Positions 19,553-29,453 are shown, counted from the stretch's first letter. The stretch is DNA of 49,287 nucleotides from Prochloraceae cyanobacterium PL24a_bin.78 (GCA_028281945.1 JANQIW010000010.1:1-49287); one strand, 5' to 3'. Notes: generated from the sequence alone by a model not told the origin. Numbers and translations are program-made.

Positions 19553-19933
19553 ATGCTACCACGATCCCACTACCAATGTTATCAAGAGTTTCTCGAGTTA
19601 GTGTCTAATTTACGAGAATCTACTGAGTTACCTCATCCAGATGTTGTTTTGTTAGAGCAACAATTTCAGAAAATTCAAAGCTTTCATCAGGATAAGATTT
19701 TAACTTTAAATAGTCAAGGTTTAGATTCAGAAATATTACCTAGATGGCAATCTTTACAAACTGAAAATCATCGCTCTTTAAGGTTGATGGCAACTACTAT
19801 GATGTTTTTACGTACTTCACGAAGTAGTGCTACAACTGAAGCAAGGTTGGTTTCTCTTCGAGAGGAAATTCAGAGGATTATCGATCGTTGTCAATGGTTA
19901 TTGTCAAATAATGCTATGAATGAAAGTCACTGA
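19553..19933 (+). CDS. patD: PatD-like protein (heterocyst frequency control family)
   Basis: 126-residue predicted helical, soluble protein with no membrane segment. The opening MLPRSHYQCYQEF and the overall size resemble the cyanobacterial PatD family, which tunes heterocyst frequency in Anabaena. This is recognition from memory of the family's appearance, not a confirmed match. If correct, it lies in a window with no other heterocyst gene, so the role in this organism is unclear. It is divergent from rel. Confidence 0.5.
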   Translation: MLPRSHYQCYQEFLELVSNLRESTELPHPDVVLLEQQFQKIQSFHQDKILTLNSQGLDSEILPRWQSLQTENHRSLRLMATTMMFLRTSRSSATTEARLVSLREEIQRIIDRCQWLLSNNAMNESH

Positions 19934-20124
19934 GATTCAGGTAGAGGAGTTGACAAAATTATCAAAAGGTGTAGAATAACCATTAATAATTTAAGCAAAT
20001 CCATCTTTAAATTTTTATGAAGTACACTTTTTGTTTGGAAAAAAAACTTAAATGATAATAAATCACATAAAATGTAAAAAAAAAAGATGATAACGATAAA
20101 AAATAAACATAATCTTAAAAAGAT

Positions 20125-21051
20125 ATGAGTATTTATTTTGGGCAAAAGCAAACTTGCTGCATTTCTACCATAAACGGAGTTGATTTATATCTAAAGATTC
20201 CTATCCTCAAAGAAGAATCAATCAGTCACTACCAAGAAGAACGAGGGAAAGTTTATAGCAAACAAAATTTTCATCTGTTAGAAACTGATACACAAAAGTT
20301 AATAGGTGCTTCAACGCAGCCAATAAATTATCCCCTAGAAAGGACTATTTTTGATATTTACGTGAATCTGCTAAAACTAACTGAAGGCTGGAATTTGTGT
20401 CGAATTTGGAACTATGTCCCCTATATTAATGATAAAAGTAGAGGTTTGGAAAATTACCAGTCCTTTTGTAAAGGTAGATCTCTGGCATTTGAACATTTTT
20501 ATGGAGCAGATTTTGAGGTAAAATTACCAGCAGGAACCGGAGTAGGAATTGCTGATGATACTTATGCAATATATTTTATTGCAGTCAAGGAAAACATCAC
20601 GAATGTGGAAAATCCTGAACAGGTATCTGCCTACAAATATCCGGACCGGTATGGGCCACGTTCACCAAGTTTTGCTAGAGGAACAGTGGTGACACTCAAT
20701 AGTGAGCATATTGGTTATTTATCGGGCACCGCAAGTATCAAAGGTCATGAATCTATAGGCCAAGGTGATATTGGCAGGCAGTTTGAAGTGACTTTAAGTA
20801 ATATGAATCTAGTATTAGAAAGGATGGGTTTTAACAAAGCTCTCAAAGATTCAACACTGTATTATCACACTTTTACTATTTACCTTCGTAATCCCTCCGA
20901 TTTACCAGTTATTCAACAGATGGTTGAGAATAATTTCCCTAATAGTGCTAAAGTCATATATTTAAATTGTGATATATGTCGCTCAGAATTAGACATTGAA
21001 ATTGAAGCTACTATTACTACAAAAACAACTATTACTACAAAGAAAAAATAA
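20125..21051 (+). CDS. Chorismatase, FkbO/Hyg5/XanB2-like
   Basis: Family enzymes hydrolyse chorismate to 3-hydroxybenzoate or 3,4-dihydroxycyclohexadienoate. Family-like segments appear in order: WNYVPYIN (about 95), ENYQSFCKGRS, PAGTGVGI (about 136), the YGPRSPSFARGT block (about 180-191), SGTASIKGHESIGQGD near 200-215, and a late DIEIEA segment where chorismatases have their catalytic glutamate. The 308-residue length is close to the usual 320-345, and the tail is a Thr/Lys-rich low-complexity stretch. The stop codon abuts the next gene's ATG. Which product is formed cannot be decided by eye. Confidence 0.75.
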   Translation: MSIYFGQKQTCCISTINGVDLYLKIPILKEESISHYQEERGKVYSKQNFHLLETDTQKLIGASTQPINYPLERTIFDIYVNLLKLTEGWNLCRIWNYVPYINDKSRGLENYQSFCKGRSLAFEHFYGADFEVKLPAGTGVGIADDTYAIYFIAVKENITNVENPEQVSAYKYPDRYGPRSPSFARGTVVTLNSEHIGYLSGTASIKGHESIGQGDIGRQFEVTLSNMNLVLERMGFNKALKDSTLYYHTFTIYLRNPSDLPVIQQMVENNFPNSAKVIYLNCDICRSELDIEIEATITTKTTITTKKK

Positions 21052-22119
21052 ATGGAATTTGGTATACAGTTTTTCCCTAATGTTAGCCCTGAACAGAAAT
21101 CAGGAGCACAGTATTTTAATGAAGCTCTTCACCTAGTAAGTTTGTGTGATGAATTAGGCTATACTAATGTTAGGATAGTCGAACACTATTTCCATCCATA
21201 TGGAGGGTACAGTCCTAATCCACTCCTTTTTCTGAGTGCAGCATCACAAAAAACTCAAAAAGCTCGGCTGATTACTGGAGCCGTGTTACCTGTTTTTAAT
21301 CATCCACTCAAATTAGCTGGAGAGATTGGGATGTTAGATGCCATTTCTAATGGACGTTTAGAAGTTGGTTTTGCCCGTGCATTTCTGCCCCATGAATTTG
21401 CTAGATTTGGAATAGATTTAAATGAGAGTCGCGCACGCTTTGAAGAGGGAATAGAACAAGTACGCTATCTGTTGAAAGAAGAAAATGTCACAATGGCGGG
21501 TAAGTTTTACAGTTTTGATGGAGTAACTTCTCTACCTCGTCCTAGTCAAAGACCTCACCCTCCCTTCTGGATCGCAGCTCTTGCAACACCAGAATCTTTT
21601 GTTAATGCAGGAAAAAAAGGTTATGGAGTAATGGCGATTCCTTTAGCGGGAGGGAAAATGGCAGAGTTAATAGAGTTATATCGAAATGCTTGGAAGTCCG
21701 CAGGGTATCCTGGTAAAGGTAGAGTAATGTTGGCTTTTCATATGTATTGTGCATCAACAGTAGAGGAGGCGATCTCCATTGCTCGTGAACCATTGAATAG
21801 ATATCTGAATTCTTTGGTAGATGCGGCTTCTGATTGGTTAGTGGATACTTGTTCGGCTGATTATGTAGGCTATGATAAAATTATAGCTTCACTACAGAAG
21901 GAAACTTTTGAGTCTCAGGTAGAAAAGGGTGCTGCTTGGATTGGGACTCCTGAACAATTACGAAAGGTAATTAATCACTACTATGAGACTGTTGGTGGAT
22001 TTGAATACGCATCTATGCAGGTTAATTTTAATACTATTTCAGTAGAAAATGCTACGGCTTCTATGAAACTTTTTGCTAAAGAAGTAATACCTGCATTTCA
22101 AAATAACAAATTATTATAG
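21052..22119 (+). CDS. LLM-class flavin-dependent (luciferase-like) monooxygenase
   Basis: TIM-barrel FMN/F420-type oxidoreductase of 355 residues. Typical features are MEFGIQFFP at strand 1, VEHYFHPYGGYSPNPL near 43-58, and the LDAISNGRLEVGFARAF block (about 94-110) that contacts the flavin phosphate. RPHPPFWIAALATPES follows near 165. Such enzymes act in degradation and in NRPS/PKS tailoring. Its ATG follows directly on the chorismatase stop codon, implying translational coupling and a shared pathway, perhaps hydroxylation of a chorismate-derived ring; that substrate is inference. Confidence 0.88.
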   Translation: MEFGIQFFPNVSPEQKSGAQYFNEALHLVSLCDELGYTNVRIVEHYFHPYGGYSPNPLLFLSAASQKTQKARLITGAVLPVFNHPLKLAGEIGMLDAISNGRLEVGFARAFLPHEFARFGIDLNESRARFEEGIEQVRYLLKEENVTMAGKFYSFDGVTSLPRPSQRPHPPFWIAALATPESFVNAGKKGYGVMAIPLAGGKMAELIELYRNAWKSAGYPGKGRVMLAFHMYCASTVEEAISIAREPLNRYLNSLVDAASDWLVDTCSADYVGYDKIIASLQKETFESQVEKGAAWIGTPEQLRKVINHYYETVGGFEYASMQVNFNTISVENATASMKLFAKEVIPAFQNNKLL

Positions 22120-22609
22120 ATTATTTGATTTGATTTTTTACCTAAAATTTTATATTGAGGGTCTTCATCTATTAATCATTTTTGGTTCAAGATTGATTCT
22201 GTTTTCCTCTAATAGATTCCGAAAAATTACTTTATACCAAATTTCTAAAATGATGATAGATTTAAAGCTATCCAAAACCTCCTGATTCCCAACCCAAAAC
22301 CCATCTCCCTTGTCCACCTTGTCTCCCTTATCTCCCTTGTCTCCTCTTCAACTAAGTCTATCAGACTTTTGGAAAAGTGATATTAGTAGTGGCTAAGGAT
22401 GGAGAAACAAACTCAATATCAGCTAAAAAAATAGAAACCAACAGCTAATTTGTGAATTAGATTAAACTTCTGCCAGTTAATGGATAGGCAAAATAATCGA
22501 TGGAAAAATTGATTGATACTCTTTTAACAATCCCCCAATTACCATTATTATATGCTAAAATTACCACCTTTCTAGTCACCTTATAATCTACAATTAGAAG
22601 AAAAAACCC
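22120..22609. other. Intergenic region with low-complexity tract
   Basis: No gene is visible. It contains a CTCCCTTGT-type low-complexity tract (about 22302-22349), preceded by a TTATACCAAATTTC stretch of a kind common in cyanobacterial intergenic repeats. The rest is AT-rich leader for the ABC ATPase gene. Confidence 0.5.
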
Positions 22610-24313
22610 ATGAATCAAGCCCTATTATCTGTAGAAAATCTACGAGTTGCCTATCCTAACTCCCGCTCCAAAGATGATACTACTGAAGCTCAACAGTCAC
22701 AATGGGCTGTGGATGATGTTTCTTTTACCCTCAATCCCGGTGAAAAATTGGGATTAGTAGGGGAATCTGGTTGTGGTAAATCCACTTTAGGTAGGGCAAC
22801 TATGCGTTTAATGCCTGAAGGTACTAAGATTGAAGGAACAGTGAATTTTCAAGGGAAGTCGATTTTTAATTTAAATCCTGCTGAATTACGTGAATTTCGT
22901 GGGGAAGTAGTGGCTTTAGTGTTCCAAGATCCCATGACTCGTTTAGATCCTTTAATGACCATCGGGGAACATTGTATCGAAACTCTCCTAGCACATACCC
23001 CTAATTTATCCCGTAGTGATGCGAAAAAAAGAACTATTGAAGTTTTAGATAAAGTGAAAATTCCTGCTGAGCGATGGCAACAATATCCTCACGAATTTAG
23101 TGGTGGTATGCGTCAAAGGGTATCTATTGCCTTAGCTTTACTTCTCAATCCTAAATTAATTATTGCAGATGAACCTACTACTAGCCTCGATGTTACGGTT
23201 TCTGCTGAGATTTTAAATGAATTAACTAGGTTGTGCGATGAATATAATATGGCTTTATTATTGATTTCCCACGATTTGGCTATGGTAGGGGAATATTGCG
23301 ATCGCATTGCGGTGATGAATAAAGGCAAGATTGTAGAAACAGGTCCAGTGAAGTTAATTTTCCATCATCCTCAAGAAAAATATACTAAATCCTTATTAGA
23401 ATCAGCCTTACACATTCAGCAAGTAGATGAAGAAAAAGAAGAAAAGCAACAAGAAAATCTTGATAACAAAGTAGAAAAAGAATTAAAATTAGAATCACAA
23501 CCAATATTGAAAATTATTAATTTAGAAAAGCATTATGTTTTAGAAGGAAATTTTTTCCAACAAATTTTAGGAAAATCTAATAACAAAGTAATTAAAGCAG
23601 TAGATGGCGTAAACTTTGAGCTTTACCCCGGTGAAATATTGGGTTTAGTAGGAGAATCAGGTTGTGGTAAAAGTACCCTATCTCGAACCATATTACAGTT
23701 AATTAATGCAACCTCTGGTGCAGTAGAGTTTTTAGGGAAAGATTTAACTAAACTTCCACCTCAAGAAGTCCGAGGCAATCGCCGTATGATGCAAATGATT
23801 TTCCAGGATCCCCACGCTTGTTTAAATCCTATGATGAAAGTCGGTGAAAATATTGCCGAGCCTTTGTATATTCATCAAGTAGCCAAGGGAAAAGAAGCCC
23901 AAAATATCGTAGAAGAAATGCTTGAGAAAGTAGGTTTAATACCCGTTACAGACTATTATAATCGTTATCCAAAGGAATTATCAGGCGGTCAACAACAAAG
24001 AGTGGCGATTGCACGTGCTTTAATTACTCGCCCCCAATTAGTAATTTGTGATGAACCTGTTAGTATGTTGGATGCCACGGTACAAACTCAGGTTCTGGAT
24101 TTAATGTTAAAATTGAAATCAGAATTCTCTTTAACTTATTTGTTTATTACTCACGATTTATGGGTTGCTAGATTCCTGTGCGATCGAATTGCCGTAATGA
24201 ATTCAGGAAAAATTGTAGAAATTGCTAATACAGGCAAAATTTTTACCAAACCTGAACATCCTTATACCCAAAAGTTATTAAATGCTGCACCTTTGTTAAA
24301 GGAAATTAATTAA
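22610..24313 (+). CDS. ABC transporter ATP-binding protein with two ATPase domains (Dpp/Opp type)
   Basis: 567-residue fusion of two peptide/nickel-type ATPase subunits, like GsiA or YejF. First domain: Walker A GESGCGKST (about 50-58), signature FSGGMRQR (about 163), Walker B LIIADEPTT. Second domain: Walker A GESGCGKST (about 347), signature LSGGQQQR (about 456), Walker B LVICDEP. A charged linker (about 265-300) joins them. Both domains look catalytically complete. No permease or binding protein is adjacent, so the partner subunits are elsewhere. The substrate is probably oligopeptides, by family. Confidence 0.92.
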   Translation: MNQALLSVENLRVAYPNSRSKDDTTEAQQSQWAVDDVSFTLNPGEKLGLVGESGCGKSTLGRATMRLMPEGTKIEGTVNFQGKSIFNLNPAELREFRGEVVALVFQDPMTRLDPLMTIGEHCIETLLAHTPNLSRSDAKKRTIEVLDKVKIPAERWQQYPHEFSGGMRQRVSIALALLLNPKLIIADEPTTSLDVTVSAEILNELTRLCDEYNMALLLISHDLAMVGEYCDRIAVMNKGKIVETGPVKLIFHHPQEKYTKSLLESALHIQQVDEEKEEKQQENLDNKVEKELKLESQPILKIINLEKHYVLEGNFFQQILGKSNNKVIKAVDGVNFELYPGEILGLVGESGCGKSTLSRTILQLINATSGAVEFLGKDLTKLPPQEVRGNRRMMQMIFQDPHACLNPMMKVGENIAEPLYIHQVAKGKEAQNIVEEMLEKVGLIPVTDYYNRYPKELSGGQQQRVAIARALITRPQLVICDEPVSMLDATVQTQVLDLMLKLKSEFSLTYLFITHDLWVARFLCDRIAVMNSGKIVEIANTGKIFTKPEHPYTQKLLNAAPLLKEIN

Positions 24314-24431
24314 AAATTAATTAAAATTTAAAATCGAATATTTGTTTAAAAATGTTACTGCATCCAAATTTGGAGGAATCATAATATTGAGTAATAAGTT
24401 TTGAAAAAATTTAAATGGGAGACTAAAAACA

Positions 24432-25142
24432 ATGAAAAATTGCTTTAAAAAACTCATACTTAGCACTACTACAATCTTGGGAATTTTAGGTATTTCCCTT
24501 CCTAATTTCGCTCAAAATCATTCTAATTATAACCAAGCTAGTAAGAATCAATACGATTGTATTTATTATGAAGGTGCTCCTACTACAATAGTTAATACTT
24601 ATAGAGGTCAAATTCCCTTAATTGTTTGGCGTAGTAATTATTTTTCCAGCGGTGGTTGGAATCCTGAAAGTCGTTGTAATGCGGTAACTGCTAGATTTCA
24701 ACAACATTCAGATGCTAGAAATCTTAGGTATATTTCTACGGGAAAAATTAATGCATATAACATTATCTGTGTCGCTGATAGAGTAGAAAGACTGTATGAA
24801 TCTACGGAATATGAATGTAAAACTAATGGAATTTTATTGACTCTTCAGCATAATGACAATCCAGATCAGGTATTAAAGGATTTATTTAATGTAGCTTCTC
24901 GCTCAACTAATCGTCCTATGACTAGAGGGAAAAATATTTCACAGTTTGGCATAGATGTAGAGGATTTATTAAGTAAAGCAGAAATCATTGATGATTCTAA
25001 TAATATTCAAGAAGTTAATACGGAAGAGAAAATTACTCCTAATCAATCAGTTATCGATAATAATAACAACAATAATCCAAGCAATGATTTAGATTTTGGT
25101 TTAAATCTTTGCGAAGAAACTTTAGTAATTTGTAGTGAATAA
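24432..25142 (+). CDS. COP23-domain exported protein
   Basis: A signal peptide is visible (KKLILSTTTILGILGISLP, with likely cleavage after NFA). The mature part begins with cysteine-containing YDCIYYEGAPTTIVNTYRGQIPLIVWRSNYFSSGGW, then CNAVTARFQQHSDARNLRYI, as in cyanobacterial COP23 (circadian oscillating protein) proteins. Paired cysteines suggest disulfides. The C-terminal 60 residues are Asn-rich and variable. Function is unknown beyond membrane association of the founding member. Confidence 0.78.
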   Translation: MKNCFKKLILSTTTILGILGISLPNFAQNHSNYNQASKNQYDCIYYEGAPTTIVNTYRGQIPLIVWRSNYFSSGGWNPESRCNAVTARFQQHSDARNLRYISTGKINAYNIICVADRVERLYESTEYECKTNGILLTLQHNDNPDQVLKDLFNVASRSTNRPMTRGKNISQFGIDVEDLLSKAEIIDDSNNIQEVNTEEKITPNQSVIDNNNNNNPSNDLDFGLNLCEETLVICSE

Positions 25143-25221
25143 TTTAGTTTTGAATTTGAACTTGAATTTGAATTTTTCTTAATAAAAAAATGATTAATAA
25201 AAATATAGATAATTATTAATA

Positions 25222-26103
25222 ATGATCAATTTTGAATCCCAATTTATTAATACAAAAAATGCCAAAATAAACTTAATTAAAGGGGGCAATGGTTTCCCTG
25301 TATTACTCTTGCATGGTTATCCTCAAACCCATTTTATGTGGCATAAAATCATCTCCGATTTAGCATCAAACTTCACAGTAATAGCTACTGATTTAAGAGG
25401 ATATGGTGATAGTTCTAAGCCTTTAGGAAATAGCAATTATAGTAATTATTCTAAACGAACTTTAGCTGGTGATCAAGTAGAAGTTATGGCTCAATTAGGG
25501 TATGATGAATTTTATTTAGTAGGGCACGATCGAGGTGGTAGAGTTGCTCATCGTTTAGCATTAGATTATCCCCAAAAAGTGAAGAAATTAATAGTACTAG
25601 ATATTGTGCCTACCTATGATATGTACCTAACTACTGATAAAGAATTTGCTAGTAGTTATTATCATTGGTTTTTTCTCATCCAACCCTATCCATTTCCAGA
25701 AACTTTAATAGGAGGAAATCCTGAATTTTTTCTGCGCAATTGTTTACAAAGTTGGGGGAAAGATTTTAGTGCTTTTACTGAGGAAGCTTTAACAGAATAT
25801 ATCCGTTGTTTCCAAAAACCTGAGACTATTCATAGCACTTGTTGTGATTATCGGGCTGCTGCTGGAATCGATTTAGAACATGATTATATGGATTTATCGT
25901 CAAAAATTCAATGCCCTATGCTGGTTTTATGGGGTAAAAAAGGTTTAATAGAACGTAAATATAATGTCTTAGAAATTTGGCAACAAAAAGCTATTAATGT
26001 CAAAGGTAAAGCTATTAATTGTGGTCATTTTTTACCCGAAGAAGCACCAGAAGAAACCCTTGAAGAAATACTGTATTTTTTTTACAAACAACTAAGTATT
26101 TAA
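25222..26103 (+). CDS. Alpha/beta hydrolase, haloacetate dehalogenase-like
   Basis: 293 residues with an aspartate nucleophile in GHDRGGR (about 107-113), rather than the serine of esterases. It also has the oxyanion HGYPQTHFMWH segment, DLRGYGDSSKP, the YHWFFLIQPYPFPE cap motif and a CGHFLPEEAP catalytic histidine. The Arg-containing elbow and the CCDYRAAAG segment match fluoroacetate/haloacetate dehalogenases. C-halogen cleavage or epoxide hydrolysis is possible; the real substrate is unknown. Confidence 0.85.
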   Translation: MINFESQFINTKNAKINLIKGGNGFPVLLLHGYPQTHFMWHKIISDLASNFTVIATDLRGYGDSSKPLGNSNYSNYSKRTLAGDQVEVMAQLGYDEFYLVGHDRGGRVAHRLALDYPQKVKKLIVLDIVPTYDMYLTTDKEFASSYYHWFFLIQPYPFPETLIGGNPEFFLRNCLQSWGKDFSAFTEEALTEYIRCFQKPETIHSTCCDYRAAAGIDLEHDYMDLSSKIQCPMLVLWGKKGLIERKYNVLEIWQQKAINVKGKAINCGHFLPEEAPEETLEEILYFFYKQLSI

Positions 26104-26387
26104 ATAATGTTTAAGGTGTTTAAGCCAAAAAGTAATTTAAAAGAAACCGATATTATTTTTTTTTAAGTTAATATGCAGTCTATATTTTTTTAATGAACCC
26201 TGTAAATGTAACGTAATAATAATAATTTGAGCTATCTAATTGGTGATTGCCATAAGCTAAAATATTTATTTCAAACTTTGGTAGTATAACTTCATATATT
26301 AATCAAACAAATTATATTACCAGCTACCTTGACAAAATACTTTCTTAGACTTTAAGCTAAAATCAGTTATAATGATTGGAAAACTTG

Positions 26388-27362
26388 ATGAACAAAATCT
26401 ATTTTTTTGCTCCAAATATAGAGACGCATTACCTTTTTAATCAAGATTCTCAAAAATGGATTGGGATTTCCAATAATTTTACATTTTGGATTGTTAATAC
26501 GTATTTAAATCTAAAAAAATTAGATTTTCCTTGTGAAATAGTAAAAGATATGCCCAAACAAGGAATAGTGATTGCAGATAGGGATACATTAGGAAATAAA
26601 TTTCCATATTTAGGGAAAACTATGTTAATTTCTGCTAAAGGTGATAGAGAGTTTCATCCATCAGCTCATATAAATGTAGTTCAAAATCCAACAGATGTAG
26701 AGAATTTGAATAATTCACTTTGGAATCCTTATTATGTTCATCCTTGGCCTCAACCTAATTTAACTCCAAGATCCATAGAGAGACATTCTTTAGTAGAAAA
26801 TATTGCTTTTTTAGGTACTAAATATAATTTAGCACCAGAACTTTTATCTGAAAATTGGGTAGATCTTGTAAGAAAAGAAGGATGTCAATGGTATCCCATT
26901 TTTGATAAAAATAAGTGGAATGATTATACTAATCTAGATCTTATTCTGGCAGTTCGCAGCTTTGATGGAAAGAGCTATGGCCATAAACCAGCTAGTAAAT
27001 TGATCAATTGTTGGCGTGGATTAGTGCCAGGAATTCTAGCCCCTGAATCGGCTTATCTAAGTTTGAAAAAATCAGAATTAGATTTTTTAACTGTAAATTC
27101 CCTAGATGAATCAATTGAAGCAATAAGAAAATTAAAAAATAATCCTAAACTTTATTTATCAATGATAGAAAATGGCAAAAAACGAGCTAAAGAATTTACG
27201 GAAGAACAAATCACCCAACAATGGGTAAGTTTTTTCACGAAATATACTATGAACAAGTATCAAGAATGGATTAAAATGTCAGAACTTGAAAAAAGATATT
27301 TGTATTCAAAGCGTTATTTACTATTAAAAGTAAAAAGAATGAAGGGAAGATTAAAGAAATGA
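26388..27362 (+). CDS. Glycosyltransferase-like protein
   Basis: 324 residues. The C-terminal half contains DLILAVRSFDGKSYGHKPASKLINCWRG followed by VPGILAPESAY, the nucleotide-sugar-binding pattern of GT-B glycosyltransferases. The tail is basic and helical. The ATG at 26388 (MNKIYFF) is chosen over the in-frame TTG at 26376 because GGAAAA lies about 8 nt upstream. It overlaps the next reading frame by ATGA, suggesting a former surface-polysaccharide operon. Donor and acceptor are unknown. Confidence 0.62.
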   Translation: MNKIYFFAPNIETHYLFNQDSQKWIGISNNFTFWIVNTYLNLKKLDFPCEIVKDMPKQGIVIADRDTLGNKFPYLGKTMLISAKGDREFHPSAHINVVQNPTDVENLNNSLWNPYYVHPWPQPNLTPRSIERHSLVENIAFLGTKYNLAPELLSENWVDLVRKEGCQWYPIFDKNKWNDYTNLDLILAVRSFDGKSYGHKPASKLINCWRGLVPGILAPESAYLSLKKSELDFLTVNSLDESIEAIRKLKNNPKLYLSMIENGKKRAKEFTEEQITQQWVSFFTKYTMNKYQEWIKMSELEKRYLYSKRYLLLKVKRMKGRLKK

Positions 27363-27700
27363 TTGAATTATCTAATAGCTCTAAGATAGAAGAATTTAAA
27401 AGAATCTTACATCAAAATATAGAACAATTATCATCATTTAAAGAGTGTGCCCTATTAGATTATCCTAAACATTATAATCTTCGAGATAATCTCATTTGGT
27501 TAGGAGAGATTTTTTATTTAACAAATGTTTTGGGAATAAAAATCAATTATGCCACTAGTCTTGATGATTTTTCTAAAGCAAAACTTAAAGAAAAAGCAAA
27601 CCTTGCACCGATATTTTTACATGGAGGTGGTAATTTTGAAGATTTACATCGAAGAAGTTATGTTTTTCGAGAAAAAATTGTTTTAGAAAATCACCATTGA
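27359..27700 (+). pseudogene. Truncated polysaccharide pyruvyl transferase
   Basis: 113 residues matching only the N-terminal third of the family: ALLDYPKHYNLRDNLIWLGE and PIFLHGGGNFEDLHRRSYVFREKI. Full enzymes are about 300 residues. The frame ends in a stop at 27698-27700, and I see no continuation in any frame before the convergent dtd gene. The family adds ketal-linked pyruvate to exopolysaccharide. This copy should be inactive. It overlaps the glycosyltransferase by 4 bp. Confidence 0.75.
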
Positions 27701-27822
27701 TCAATAATAATAGTCTAAAAAAAATAACTCTTGCTCGTTTCGTTAATAATGTTATACAAGTTAAACTAGTTATCGAATAACTTTTGTCCTTATGAACAAA
27801 CAAAGAGGTACTAACACAGAAT

Positions 27823-28275
27823 TTAATTAGCCTCTCTTTCCAATAACAAAGTTACAGGCCCATCATTTTCAATACTAACCTGCATCATCGCCCCAAACTT
27901 ACCAGTTTCCACCCGCAAACCACTCTTTTTAAACTCAGCCACCAATTGATCATAAATCGGTTGTGCTACAATAGGAGAAGCAGAATTACTAAAAGAAGGA
28001 CGACGGCCCTTGCGACAATCACCATATAAAGTAAATTGACTGATCACCAGTAATTCCCCACCAATATCTAATACAGATTTTTGCCAACCATTTTCGCCAT
28101 TATCTCCTGCAAATAAACGTAAATTCAAGCACTTTTGAACAATCCAATCAATTTCTGATGAAGTATCACTAGATGCAATTCCCACAAGTAGATTCAAACC
28201 TTGGGATATTTTACCAATAATCTCACCATCAACTTCGACTTGAGAAGATTTAACCTTTTGAATAATAACACGCAT
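27823..28275 (-). CDS. dtd: D-aminoacyl-tRNA deacylase
   Basis: Hydrolyses D-amino acids (and mischarged Gly) from tRNA. The 150-residue protein starts [18 protein letters not shown] and carries the family motifs [17 protein letters not shown] (containing the SQFTL catalytic site, about 77-81) and the C-terminal [19 protein letters not shown] with the GAMM cross-subunit proline-type loop in place. Length and motifs are normal. It is monocistronic. Confidence 0.95.
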   Translation of the reverse strand: MRVIIQKVKSSQVEVDGEIIGKISQGLNLLVGIASSDTSSEIDWIVQKCLNLRLFAGDNGENGWQKSVLDIGGELLVISQFTLYGDCRKGRRPSFSNSASPIVAQPIYDQLVAEFKKSGLRVETGKFGAMMQVSIENDGPVTLLLEREAN

Positions 28276-28397
28276 GAAAAATTAAACTTAAGAATTAAAG
28301 TTAAGAAATATTTAACAAAATTATCATCGACTCAAATCAGTCTAAACTAAATAATACAGAGCAAAATCAATACATATTAAAAATTAAGATAAAGATT

Positions 28398-29381
28398 ATG
28401 TTTCCAATTCATCGCCCCCGCCGTCTTCGTCAACACCCTCAATTACGCCGCATGGTGAGGGAAACAATTATTACAACTAACGATTTAATTTATCCCTTAT
28501 TTGCAGTGCCCGGAGAATCCGTTGCCGTAGAGGTAAAATCCATGCCTGGAGTTTACCAACTCTCCGTGGATAAAATCGTGGAAGAGGCAAAGGAAGTCTA
28601 TGATTTAGGCATTCCTGCCATTATTCTCTTTGGTATTCCCGAATCCAAAGATAAAGATGCAACTGGTGCGTGGCATGATTGTGGTATTGTCCAAAAAGCT
28701 GCTACTGCCGTTAAAGAAGCCGTACCGGATTTAATTGTGATTGTGGATACTTGTTTATGTGAATATACAGATCATGGCCATTGTGGTTATTTAGAAGTAG
28801 GGGACTTGACAGGAAGAGTATTAAACGATCCTACTTTAGAACTACTTAAGAAAACTGCCGTATCTCAAGCTAAAGCCGGTGCTGATATTATCGCGCCTTC
28901 AGGGATGATGGATGGTTTTGTTGGAGCTATTCGAGAAGCTTTGGATGAAGCAGGTTTTAATGATATTCCCATTTTATCTTATGCGGCTAAATATTCTTCT
29001 TCCTATTATGGGCCTTTCCGAGATGCCGCTGATTCCTCCCCTCAATTTGGGGATCGACGCACTTACCAAATGGATCCTGGAAATGCACGTGAAGCCCTTA
29101 AAGAAGTAGAATTAGACGTGCAAGAAGGAGCTGATATGATTATGGTAAAACCAGCATTAGTTTATATGGATATTATCTGGAGAGTGAAGGAAATGACTAA
29201 TTTACCTGTTGCTGCTTATAATGTTTCTGGAGAGTATTCAATGGTAAAAGCTGCTTCCTTAAATAGTTGGATTGATGAAGAAAAAGTTGCTCTAGAGACT
29301 TTAACTAGTTTTAAGCGTGCCGGTGCAGATTTAATTCTAACTTATCATGCAAAAGATGCCGCTCGTTGGTTAGCTAAATAA
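28398..29381 (+). CDS. hemB: Delta-aminolevulinic acid dehydratase (porphobilinogen synthase)
   Basis: Condenses two 5-aminolevulinates to porphobilinogen, an early step of heme and chlorophyll synthesis. Visible motifs: metal-binding segment [15 protein letters not shown] (about 116-130), Schiff-base lysine in [17 protein letters not shown] (about 195-211), and second lysine in [12 protein letters not shown] (about 248-259). The 327-residue length is normal. The DxCxxxxxxxHGHC segment has cysteines at zinc-ligand positions. Confidence 0.97.
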   Translation: MFPIHRPRRLRQHPQLRRMVRETIITTNDLIYPLFAVPGESVAVEVKSMPGVYQLSVDKIVEEAKEVYDLGIPAIILFGIPESKDKDATGAWHDCGIVQKAATAVKEAVPDLIVIVDTCLCEYTDHGHCGYLEVGDLTGRVLNDPTLELLKKTAVSQAKAGADIIAPSGMMDGFVGAIREALDEAGFNDIPILSYAAKYSSSYYGPFRDAADSSPQFGDRRTYQMDPGNAREALKEVELDVQEGADMIMVKPALVYMDIIWRVKEMTNLPVAAYNVSGEYSMVKAASLNSWIDEEKVALETLTSFKRAGADLILTYHAKDAARWLAK

Positions 29382-29428
29382 ATAATCTAGTAAAGATTAG
29401 ATAAATTCTATAAGAATAGGCACTCATC

Positions 29429-29453
29429 ACTGCTCAGAAATCTTATGAGCAGT
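29429..29453. terminator. Hairpin after hemB
   Basis: ACTGCTC (29429-29435) pairs perfectly with GAGCAGT (29447-29453). It lies between convergent hemB and the kinase gene. No strong T-run is present. Confidence 0.4.
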
